From: Aequorivita sublithincola DSM 14238
Lineage (GTDB): Bacteria > Bacteroidota > Bacteroidia > Flavobacteriales > Flavobacteriaceae
NCBI RefSeq assembly: GCF_000265385.1
Contig: NC_018013.1
Span: 2,011,001 to 2,075,000 of the forward strand
Direction of reading: 5' to 3'
DNA: 64,000 bases
Below are positions 56,093 to 64,000 of the stretch, piece after piece; position 1 is the first letter of the stretch, and every line of letters begins with the position of its first letter. The translations under genes and the position numbers were made by a program. The notes under the pieces were generated by a model, which was not told the origin of the DNA, searched no databases, and saw nothing but the letters and a program-made list of their open reading frames with translations.

Positions 56093-56209
56093 ATGAAAGT
56101 TAGAGCATCCGTAAAGAAAAGAAGTGCCGACTGCAAGATTGTACGCAGAAAAGGCAGATTATATGTAATTAACAAAAAGAACCCAAAGTTCAAACAAAGA
56201 CAAGGATAA
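56093..56209 (+). CDS. rpmJ: 50S ribosomal protein L36, zinc-free form
   Basis: Protein of 38 residues, [20 protein letters not shown] at the start and NPKFKQRQG at the end. In zinc-binding L36 there are three Cys and one His; here only one Cys remains and the His position is Phe. It lies three bases before rpsM. Confidence 0.98.
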   Translation: MKVRASVKKRSADCKIVRRKGRLYVINKKNPKFKQRQG

Positions 56210-56212
56210 GTT

Positions 56213-56587
56213 ATGGCAAGAATCGCAGGTGTAGATATCCCGAAGCACAAAAGGGGTGTAATCGCGTTAACGTATATCTTCGGAATCGGTAAAAGCCGTG
56301 CCCAAGATATTCTGAAAAAAGCCGAGGTTAACGAAGACAAAAAAGTAAGTGAATGGAACGATGATGAAATCGGTGCTATTCGTGATGCTGTTGGATCTTT
56401 CAAAATCGAAGGTGAATTACGTAGTGAAGTTCAATTAAGTATTAAACGCTTAATGGATATTGGTTGTTACAGAGGTATTCGTCACAGATCGGGTCTTCCT
56501 TTAAGAGGACAACGTACTAAGAATAACTCTCGTACAAGAAAAGGAAAACGTAAAACTGTTGCTAACAAGAAAAAAGCAACTAAATAA
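56213..56587 (+). CDS. rpsM: 30S ribosomal protein S13
   Basis: Head protein of 124 residues that contacts the P-site tRNA and the 50[26 protein letters not shown] and [25 protein letters not shown] are typical. Confidence 0.99.
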   Translation: MARIAGVDIPKHKRGVIALTYIFGIGKSRAQDILKKAEVNEDKKVSEWNDDEIGAIRDAVGSFKIEGELRSEVQLSIKRLMDIGCYRGIRHRSGLPLRGQRTKNNSRTRKGKRKTVANKKKATK

Positions 56588-56598
56588 AACCTAGAGTT

Positions 56599-57000
56599 AT
56601 GGCAAAGACAACGTCTAAGACTACAAAAACAGTTAAAAAACGCAAGGTTAATGTTGAATCTGTTGGTGAAGCACATATTACTGCTTCCTTCAACAACATT
56701 ATCGTATCGTTAACAAATAAAGGTGGAGATGTTATCTCTTGGTCCTCAGCCGGTAAAATGGGTTTCCGTGGATCAAAGAAAAATACTCCTTATGCAGCTC
56801 AATTAGCATCAGAAGATTGCGCAAAAGTTGCACACGACGCCGGATTACGCAAAGTAAAAGTTTACGTAAAAGGGCCAGGAAACGGTAGAGAATCTGCAAT
56901 ACGTTCCATCCACAATGCAGGAATTGAAGTAACAGAAATTATCGATGTTACTCCAATGCCGCACAACGGATGCCGTCCTCCAAAACGTCGTAGAGTATAA
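56599..57000 (+). CDS. rpsK: 30S ribosomal protein S11
   Basis: Platform protein of 133 residues near the E site. [26 protein letters not shown] and the terminal [13 protein letters not shown] are typical. It is followed by a 28-bp palindrome. Confidence 0.99.
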   Translation: MAKTTSKTTKTVKKRKVNVESVGEAHITASFNNIIVSLTNKGGDVISWSSAGKMGFRGSKKNTPYAAQLASEDCAKVAHDAGLRKVKVYVKGPGNGRESAIRSIHNAGIEVTEIIDVTPMPHNGCRPPKRRRV

Positions 57001-57013
57001 TTTATATATCAAT

Positions 57014-57041
57014 GTAGGCGCGCGATTAATCGCGCGCCTAC
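57014..57041. repeat. Intergenic palindrome, GCGCGCGATTAAT family, copy 2
   Basis: GTAGGCGCGCGATT followed by its exact reverse complement, 28 bp with no loop, in the rpsK-rpsD gap. It is the perfect form of the element at 51781. Confidence 0.9.
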
Positions 57042-57109
57042 TATCAATACAAACCAAAGGATTAACTTAAGACCTTAATTTGGTTTCATTAAAAACAAAA
57101 ATCTAAGAA

Positions 57110-57715
57110 ATGGCAAGATATACTGGTCCAAAAACAAAAATCGCTCGTAAGTTCGGGGAAGCAATCTTCGGAGATGATAAATCTTTCGAAAAAAGAAACT
57201 ACCCTCCAGGGCAACACGGTAACGCACGTCGTCGTGGAAAAAAATCTGAATACGCAATCCAGTTAATGGAAAAGCAAAAAACAAAATACATGTATGGTAT
57301 TTTGGAGCGTCAGTTCAGAAATATGTTTAAAAAAGCAACAGCAGCTCCAGGAATTACCGGTGCCGTATTGCTTCAATTGTGTGAGTCACGTTTAGATAAC
57401 GTAGTGTACAGAATGGGAATTTCCCCAAGTCGCTCCGGTGCTAGACAATTGGTTTCTCACCGTCATATCACCGTTAATGGTGAAAAAGTAAACATTCCAT
57501 CTTACCAGTTAAAAGCTGGAGATGTAGTGGGTGTTAGAGAGAAATCAAAATCTCTTAGCGCAATCAACGATTCATTAGCAAACGCAAACCATGTTTACGA
57601 GTGGATTACTTGGAACGGCGAGAAAAAGGAAGGAACATTTGTTTCTATTCCTGAGCGTATCCAAATTACAGAAAACATCAATGAGCAATTGATCGTTGAA
57701 TTATATTCTAAATAA
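57110..57715 (+). CDS. rpsD: 30S ribosomal protein S4
   Basis: Primary 16S-binding protein of 201 residues with an S4 RNA-binding domain (about 95-160, [27 protein letters not shown]). No Cys knot is visible at the N-terminus, so this is the zinc-free type. Confidence 0.99.
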   Translation: MARYTGPKTKIARKFGEAIFGDDKSFEKRNYPPGQHGNARRRGKKSEYAIQLMEKQKTKYMYGILERQFRNMFKKATAAPGITGAVLLQLCESRLDNVVYRMGISPSRSGARQLVSHRHITVNGEKVNIPSYQLKAGDVVGVREKSKSLSAINDSLANANHVYEWITWNGEKKEGTFVSIPERIQITENINEQLIVELYSK

Positions 57716-57736
57716 TTAAAACACAGAAAGTCAATT

Positions 57737-58729
57737 ATGGCAGTATTTAGTTTTCAGAAGCCTGATAAAGTTATAATGGTAAATTCTACCGATTTCGAAG
57801 GGAAATTTGAATTTCGTCCTTTGGAACCAGGTTACGGACTTACCGTTGGTAACGCATTAAGACGCGTATTACTTTCCTCTTTGGAAGGATTCGCCATTAC
57901 TTCGGTTCGCATCGAAGGCGTGGATCACGAATTTTCTACCATCGCTGGAGTAGTAGAAGATGTTACCGAAATTATTTTGAACCTTAAACAAGTTCGTTTC
58001 AAAAGACAAATAGACGAGATAGATAATGAAACCGTTACTATTTCAATGTCTGGAAAAGATCAGTTAAAGGCAGGAGATTTCCAAAAATTCATTTCAGGTT
58101 TTCAAGTATTGAATCCAGAAATGGTTCTTTGCAACATGGACAAAAAAGTGAGCCTTAATTTCGAAATTACTATCGAAAAAGGTCGTGGTTATGTTCCTGC
58201 TGAAGAGAACAAAAAAGCGAATGCTCCTTTGGGAACCATCTTTACAGATTCTATCTACACACCAATAAAAAATGTGAAGTACAGCATTGAAAACTTCCGT
58301 GTAGAGCAAAAAACAGATTACGAAAAATTAGTTTTCGAAATCGTTACAGACGGATCTATTCATCCAAAAGATGCTTTAACTGAAGCTGCAAAAACATTGA
58401 TTCACCACTTTATGTTGTTCAGCGATGAGCGCATTACTTTGGAGGCCGATGAGATTGCGCAAACTGAAACGTATGATGAAGAATCCCTTCATATGCGTCA
58501 GTTGCTTAAAACAAAATTAGTAGATATGGACCTTTCAGTTCGTGCGCTAAACTGTTTGAAAGCTGCAGAAGTTGATACATTGGGAGATCTTGTTTCTTTC
58601 AACAAAAATGACTTGATGAAGTTCCGTAACTTCGGTAAAAAATCGCTTACTGAGCTTGAAGAGCTTGTAAACGTGAAAGGCCTGAACTTCGGAATGGATC
58701 TTGCAAAATATAAATTAGATAAAGACTAG
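57737..58729 (+). CDS. rpoA: RNA polymerase alpha subunit
   Basis: Assembly platform of RNA polymerase, 330 residues: N-terminal dimerisation domain ([25 protein letters not shown]) and C-terminal domain (about 245-320, [34 protein letters not shown]) that contacts activators and upstream DNA. Both domains are complete. A 15-bp inverted repeat and two 14-bp repeats follow before rplQ. Confidence 0.99.
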   Translation: MAVFSFQKPDKVIMVNSTDFEGKFEFRPLEPGYGLTVGNALRRVLLSSLEGFAITSVRIEGVDHEFSTIAGVVEDVTEIILNLKQVRFKRQIDEIDNETVTISMSGKDQLKAGDFQKFISGFQVLNPEMVLCNMDKKVSLNFEITIEKGRGYVPAEENKKANAPLGTIFTDSIYTPIKNVKYSIENFRVEQKTDYEKLVFEIVTDGSIHPKDALTEAAKTLIHHFMLFSDERITLEADEIAQTETYDEESLHMRQLLKTKLVDMDLSVRALNCLKAAEVDTLGDLVSFNKNDLMKFRNFGKKSLTELEELVNVKGLNFGMDLAKYKLDKD

Positions 58730-58738
58730 AGGATTTCG

Positions 58739-58788
58739 GATTTACGATTTCAGAATGCTGAAATCGTAAATCTAAAATCGTAAATCTA
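58739..58788 (+). repeat. Inverted repeat and 14-bp tandem repeat before rplQ
   Basis: GATTTACGATTTCAG, loop AATG, and the exact reverse complement lie at 58739-58772. AAATCGTAAATCTA occurs twice in tandem at 58761-58788, overlapping the right arm. The 14-bp unit equals two heptamers in length. Confidence 0.85.
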
Positions 58789-58862
58789 AAATAAATTTAA
58801 CCCATCATAATTTGCTCTCCGAAGAACGGATCTTGTAGCAAGATGATGAAAACAAAAATGTC

Positions 58863-59366
58863 ATGAGACACGGAAAAAAAATAAACCACTTAGGAAGAAA
58901 AACTGCCCACAGACATTCAATGTTGGCAAACATGGCTTGTTCACTTATTGAGCACAAACGTATTAACACAACTGTTGCAAAAGCAAAAGCGTTGAAACAA
59001 TTTGTAGAGCCATTAGTAACAAAATCTAAGGAAGATACTACGCAAAACCGTCGGTTGTGTTTTGCTAAAATGCGTCAAAAAGATGCAGTTGCAGAACTTT
59101 TCAGAACTGTTGCGCCAAAAGTTGGTGATCGTCCAGGAGGATACACTCGTATTATTAAATTGGGTAATCGTCTAGGTGATAACGCAGATATGGCAATGAT
59201 AGAGCTTGTAGATTTCAACGAAATTTATAACGCAGGAAAAGCTACCAAGAAGAAAACTACTCGTAGAAGTCGTCGTGGAAGCGCTGCCGGAACTGAAGCT
59301 GCTGCGCCTGCTGTGAAAGCCGCTCCAGCAAAAGCTGAAAAAGAAGCAAAGAAAGAAGAAGAATAA
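58863..59366 (+). CDS. rplQ: 50S ribosomal protein L17 with Ala/Lys/Glu-rich tail
   Basis: Tunnel-exit protein. Residues 1-120 are the L17 domain ([48 protein letters not shown]). About 45 further residues are low-complexity Lys, Ala and Glu, an extension seen in Bacteroidetes. Last gene of the ribosomal cluster, with a terminator. Confidence 0.98.
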   Translation: MRHGKKINHLGRKTAHRHSMLANMACSLIEHKRINTTVAKAKALKQFVEPLVTKSKEDTTQNRRLCFAKMRQKDAVAELFRTVAPKVGDRPGGYTRIIKLGNRLGDNADMAMIELVDFNEIYNAGKATKKKTTRRSRRGSAAGTEAAAPAVKAAPAKAEKEAKKEEE

Positions 59367-59389
59367 ATGAATTTGATTCATTAATCAAC

Positions 59390-59424
59390 AAAGGGATAAG
59401 CGTTTTCGTTTATCCCTTTTTTTT
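59390..59424 (+). terminator. Terminator of the ribosomal cluster
   Basis: AAAGGGATAAGCG, loop TTTT, CGTTTATCCCTTT with one G-U pair, then a T-run. The carA promoter starts within or right after the T-run. Confidence 0.9.
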
Positions 59425-59428
59425 ATAC

Positions 59429-59436
59429 TATTTTTG
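59429..59436 (+). promoter_or_regulatory. Candidate carA promoter -7 box
   Basis: TATTTTTG matches TAnnTTTG. A TTCG 20 bases upstream lies in the terminator stem, so terminator and promoter overlap. Confidence 0.55.
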
Positions 59437-59491
59437 CAAAGAATTTGGAAAAGCTGGATGCTCGAAGACGGATGCTTTTAACCTGAAACTT

Positions 59492-59512
59492 GAGACCAGA
59501 AACCAGAAACCC
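59492..59512 (+). repeat. Heptamer tandem repeat GAAACCA before carA
   Basis: GAGACCA, GAAACCA, GAAACCC end nine bases before the carA ATG. It is the same heptamer as before ftsW. Confidence 0.85.
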
Positions 59513-59521
59513 TTCAAAATA

Positions 59522-60643
59522 ATGAAATACCAAACACGAAAAAAAGCACTTATTTTACTAGCAGACGGAACCATTTTCTACGGAAAAGCGGTTGCAAACA
59601 AAGAAGGTTCAGCCTTCGGCGAAGTTTGTTTCAACACTGGAATGACGGGTTATCAAGAGATTTTTACAGATCCTTCCTATTTCGGGCAGATTATGGTTGC
59701 CACCAATGCCCACATCGGGAATTACGGTACCAACAAAGAAGAAGTAGAATCTCAAGGAGTTAAAATTGCAGGTTTGGTGGTTCGTAATTTCAGTTATCAT
59801 TATTCCCGTGATGCGGCAGATGATTCTTTAGAAGAATTTATAAATAGAAATAACCTACTCGCAATCAGCGATGTTGATACGCGCGCTTTGGTAAGCTACA
59901 TTCGCGATAATGGCGCAATGAACGCTGTTATTTCAACAGAAGTTGATAATATTGAAGGGCTTAAAAAACAACTGGCAGCCGTTCCAGATATGAATGGTTT
60001 GGAACTCGCTTCAAAAGTTTCGACAAAAGAACCTTATTTCTTCGGAAATGAGAACGCGAAGTATAAAGTTTCAGCTTTGGATTTAGGTATAAAAATGAAC
60101 ATTCTCCGCAGACTTGCCGAACGTGATTGCTACATTAAAGTATTTCCATACAACGCATCTTTTTCAGATATGGAAGCTTTTAGCCCTGATGGATATTTTA
60201 TTTCCAACGGTCCTGGCGATCCAGAACCTTTAACCAGCGCTATTGAAGTTGTAAAAACCATTTTAGAAAAAGAATTACCAATGTTTGGAATCTGTTTAGG
60301 GCACCAAATGCTGGCTTTGGCAAACGGAGTTTCAACTTATAAAATGCACAACGGCCACCGAGGAATTAACCATCCTGTGATGAACCTTATTACCGGTAAA
60401 GGTGAAATAACTTCACAAAATCACGGTTTTGCCATCAATAGAGAAGAAGCTGAAGCCAATCCTAATATTGAAATTACTCACGAACATCTAAACGATCATA
60501 CCGCAGCAGGAATTCGTTTGAAAAACAAACCAGCGTTTTCAGTACAATACCATCCTGAAGCTAGTCCTGGGCCGCACGATGCTTCATATCTTTTTGATCA
60601 GTTTATTGAAAGTATAGAAAAACATAAATTACAAACGGTATAA
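59522..60643 (+). CDS. carA: Carbamoyl-phosphate synthase small subunit (glutaminase)
   Basis: Releases ammonia from glutamine for carbamoyl phosphate, used in pyrimidine and arginine synthesis. It has 373 residues: N-terminal small-subunit domain and a C-terminal class I glutaminase with Cys258 (GICLGHQ), His344 and Glu346 (HPEASPGPHD). The large subunit carB is not in the window. Confidence 0.98.
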   Translation: MKYQTRKKALILLADGTIFYGKAVANKEGSAFGEVCFNTGMTGYQEIFTDPSYFGQIMVATNAHIGNYGTNKEEVESQGVKIAGLVVRNFSYHYSRDAADDSLEEFINRNNLLAISDVDTRALVSYIRDNGAMNAVISTEVDNIEGLKKQLAAVPDMNGLELASKVSTKEPYFFGNENAKYKVSALDLGIKMNILRRLAERDCYIKVFPYNASFSDMEAFSPDGYFISNGPGDPEPLTSAIEVVKTILEKELPMFGICLGHQMLALANGVSTYKMHNGHRGINHPVMNLITGKGEITSQNHGFAINREEAEANPNIEITHEHLNDHTAAGIRLKNKPAFSVQYHPEASPGPHDASYLFDQFIESIEKHKLQTV

Positions 60644-60647
60644 ATTT

Positions 60648-60686
60648 AAACCTGACAGGTTTCCAAAACCTGTCAGGTTTTTTTTA
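60648..60686 (+). terminator. Terminator after carA, also a palindromic repeat
   Basis: AACCTGACAGGTTT, loop CC, AAAACCTGTCAGGTT, then a T-run. The long arms with an inner CCTGACAGG/CCTGTCAGG resemble the other intergenic palindromes of this window. Confidence 0.85.
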
Positions 60687-60691
60687 GATAA

Positions 60692-62005
<1,314 letters not shown>

Positions 62006-62023
62006 CTAATAATCAATAAGTTG

Positions 62024-62052
62024 AAAAACCTCGCCAATGGCGGGGTTTTTTT
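62024..62052 (+). terminator. Terminator after eno
   Basis: AACCTCGCC, loop AAT, GGCGGGGTT with a G-U pair, then a T-run. Confidence 0.85.
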
Positions 62053-62185
62053 ATATTTGGAAATTCGACGGTATAACTGATGATTTAAGGTTTTTTTAAC
62101 CTAATATAACTGCGAATTGTTAAAAAAAATTGCTCAGAATTTTGTAAATTAGCATTTCCGAATAAATTAAAACACACAATATTTT

Positions 62186-63472
62186 ATGGCAAAGATGGCG
62201 ACCCTCGAGATAGATGGTAAAAAATACGAATTTCCCGTAGTGGAAGGAACTGAAAATGAATTAGGTATAGACATAAAAAGTCTGCGAAGCGACACCAACG
62301 GGGTTGTTACTTTAGATCCTGGATACAAAAACACGGGCGCCTGCGAAAGTGCTATAACGTTTTTGGATGGCGAAAAAGGAGTATTACGATACCGAGGTTA
62401 TGCAATTGAGGAACTTGCAGAAAAGGCTCATTTCTTAGAGGTTTGTTACCTTCTTATTTTTGGCGAATTACCTACGAAAGTTGAGCTCGATAAATTTCAC
62501 ACAGATATTAAAGCACAATCTCACGTTGATGAGGATGTGAAAAGAATTTTAGATGGCTTTCCAAAAGCGGCGCACCCAATGGGTGTTTTGTCTTCACTGA
62601 CTTCTGCTTTGGTGGCTTTCAACCCTTCGTCCGTAAATGTGGATAGCGAAGAAGATATGTATAAGGCCATTGTAAAAATTCTTGGGAAATTCCCAGTTTT
62701 AACGGCTTGGACTTATAGAAAGCGAATGGGACTTCCGCTAGATTACGGTGGAGATTCTTTAGGTTATGTAGACAACTTCCTTAAAATGATGTTTAAGAAA
62801 CCTAGTGGAGAGTATACTACCAACCAAACTGTATTAGAAGCCTTAGATAAATTATTAATTCTTCACGCAGATCACGAGCAGAATTGTTCCACTTCAACAG
62901 TGCGTATTGTTGGATCTTCTCATGCAGGTTTGTTTATTTCTATTTCAGCTGGAATTGCAGCTTTATGGGGTCCTCTTCACGGAGGAGCTAATCAAGCGGT
63001 AATTGAAATGCTGGAAGCTATTAAAGAAGATGGTGGTGACACCAAAAAATTTATGGCAAAAGCGAAAGACAAAAATGATCCTTTCCGTTTGATGGGGTTT
63101 GGACATAGAGTTTATAAAAACTTTGACCCACGTGCAAAAATTATCAAAAAAGCAGCAGATGATCTTTTAGATAATTTAGGAATAGACGATGAAATTCTGG
63201 ATATTGCAAAAGCGTTAGAAAAAGAAGCTTTGGAAGATCAATATTTTGTAGAAAGAAAACTATATCCAAACGTAGATTTCTACTCAGGAATTATTTACAG
63301 AGCGTTAGGAATTCCTGTTGAAATGTTCACTCCAATGTTCGCCCTCGGTCGTTTGCCGGGTTGGATTGCACAATGGAGAGAAATGCGTTTGAACAAGGAA
63401 CCGATAGGTCGTCCACGTCAAATATACGTTGGGGAAACCCTTCGCGATTTTGTGCCAGTAGAAAAAAGATAA
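62186..63472 (+). CDS. gltA: Citrate synthase (type II)
   Basis: Condenses oxaloacetate and acetyl-CoA at the entry of the TCA cycle. It has 428 residues, the length of the hexameric bacterial type with an N-terminal domain (TLDPGYKNTGACESAITFLDG). The active-site segments GSSHAGLFISISAGIAALWGPLHGG and GFGHRVYKNFDPRA are intact. It is transcribed alone, between the eno and gltA terminators. Confidence 0.97.
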   Translation: MAKMATLEIDGKKYEFPVVEGTENELGIDIKSLRSDTNGVVTLDPGYKNTGACESAITFLDGEKGVLRYRGYAIEELAEKAHFLEVCYLLIFGELPTKVELDKFHTDIKAQSHVDEDVKRILDGFPKAAHPMGVLSSLTSALVAFNPSSVNVDSEEDMYKAIVKILGKFPVLTAWTYRKRMGLPLDYGGDSLGYVDNFLKMMFKKPSGEYTTNQTVLEALDKLLILHADHEQNCSTSTVRIVGSSHAGLFISISAGIAALWGPLHGGANQAVIEMLEAIKEDGGDTKKFMAKAKDKNDPFRLMGFGHRVYKNFDPRAKIIKKAADDLLDNLGIDDEILDIAKALEKEALEDQYFVERKLYPNVDFYSGIIYRALGIPVEMFTPMFALGRLPGWIAQWREMRLNKEPIGRPRQIYVGETLRDFVPVEKR

Positions 63473-63492
63473 ATACTTATTTTTATATAATT

Positions 63493-63525
63493 AAAAGCAT
63501 TTCGGTATCGGAGTGCTTTTTTTAT
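63493..63525 (+). terminator. Terminator after gltA
   Basis: AAAAGCATTTCG and CGGAGTGCTTTT pair with two G-U pairs around TAT, followed by a T-run that leads into the next promoter. Confidence 0.75.
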
Positions 63526-63530
63526 ATTTG
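63523..63530 (+). promoter_or_regulatory. Promoter -7 box of the amidinohydrolase gene
   Basis: TATATTTG matches TAnnTTTG and ends five bases before the ATG, so the transcript should be leaderless or nearly so. It overlaps the T-run of the gltA terminator. Confidence 0.6.
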
Positions 63531-63535
63531 CTATT

Positions 63536-64000
63536 ATGATAAAATTAAACATAAACGACGAAGTTTCGTGGTTAAGAGCCGTAGTACTTGGAAGAGCAGA
63601 CAGTAATGGCCCAGTACCAAAACTTGAGGATGCCTACGATCCTAAATCTGCCGAGCATATAAAAGCTGGAACATATCCCAAAGATGAAGACATGGTTAAG
63701 GAAATGGCCGCAGTTGCTGCTGTTTTCAAAAAATACGACGTAAAGGTTTTTAGACCAGATTCTATAAAAGATTACAACCAAATTTTCTCGCGCGATATTG
63801 CTTTTGTAATTGAAGACAAATTTATAAAAGCCAATATACTCGACGATAGAAGTAAAGAAATAGATGCTATTCATTCAGTCATTGAAGAAATAGATCCGTC
63901 CAAAATTATTGAATTTCCTGAAGATGCACATATTGAAGGTGGTGATGTAATGCCGTGGGGAGATTATATTTTTGTAGGCACTTATTATGGAGAAGATTAC
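63536..64000 (+). CDS. Dimethylarginine dimethylaminohydrolase-like protein (3' end missing)
   Basis: The first 155 codons of a guanidino-group-modifying enzyme of the amidinotransferase/DDAH superfamily; the gene runs off the window. RAVVLGRADSNGP, the IFSRDIAFV motif and HIEGGDVMPWGDYIFVG contain substrate-guanidino-binding acidic residues and the first catalytic-site pieces. The catalytic Cys lies beyond the end. Arginine-type substrates are expected for the family but not proven here. Confidence 0.88.
   Translation, partial: MIKLNINDEVSWLRAVVLGRADSNGPVPKLEDAYDPKSAEHIKAGTYPKDEDMVKEMAAVAAVFKKYDVKVFRPDSIKDYNQIFSRDIAFVIEDKFIKANILDDRSKEIDAIHSVIEEIDPSKIIEFPEDAHIEGGDVMPWGDYIFVGTYYGEDY

Noticed and set aside
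51781..57041. The two GC-rich palindromes as terminators
   Set aside because: No T-run follows and essential genes of the same cluster continue directly downstream.

Overview
The window is a contiguous piece of chromosome from a member of the Flavobacteriia (Bacteroidetes). The evidence is the low GC content, the gliding genes gldB-gldC, a SusC/SusD-type outer-membrane pair, FtsZ with a very long linker, a DnaG without its zinc ligands, zinc-free S14 and L36, promoters with a TAnnTTTG -7 box, the absence of clear Shine-Dalgarno sequences, and a dcw cluster in the Bacteroidetes order. The genus cannot be fixed from the sequence alone.

Layout. 1-1067: the 3' end of a putative outer-membrane barrel protein. 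1200-7808: dnaG, an orphan LuxR-type response regulator with an altered receiver, nadE, gldB-gldC, engB and an alpha/beta hydrolase. 7811-23862: the division and cell-wall cluster mraZ-rsmH-ftsL-ftsI-murE-mraY-murD-ftsW-murG-murC-ftsQ-ftsA-ftsZ, preceded by a MraZ-box array. 24016-25597: a YqeY-like gene, a tRNA-Arg, a small GIY-YIG nuclease, a second tRNA-Arg copy broken by a 20-bp palindrome, and a SpoIIAA-like gene. 25615-34663: DUF1569 protein, radC, a deacetylase-like protein without catalytic residues, a YjjG-type HAD phosphatase, three exported proteins, rarA, a rhomboid protease and rlmB. 34819-41639: a SusC/SusD-like locus whose susD carries one in-frame stop, then a BamA/TamA-like barrel protein. 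41742-59366: the joined str, S10, spc and alpha ribosomal clusters (rpsL to rplQ, with fusA, secY, infA, rpoA). 59522-64000: carA, eno, gltA and the start of a dimethylarginine dimethylaminohydrolase-like gene.

How the genes work together. The dcw cluster makes lipid-linked peptidoglycan precursor (MurE, MurD, MurC, MraY, MurG), polymerises and crosslinks it at the septum (FtsW, FtsI) and builds the divisome (FtsL, FtsQ, FtsA, FtsZ); MraZ probably controls its own promoter. murF, murB and ddl are not in the cluster. The ribosomal region supplies 28 ribosomal proteins plus EF-G, SecY, IF-1 and RNA polymerase alpha.

The coding content is mostly housekeeping. The unexpected material is between the genes: 7-bp (sometimes 8- or 14-bp) tandem repeats in the leaders of many genes, several families of short perfect palindromes at gene junctions inside essential operons, and the tRNA-Arg/GIY-YIG/tRNA-Arg arrangement. 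No CRISPR array, prophage, transposase or defence island was seen. No stretch over 300 bases lacks a gene.
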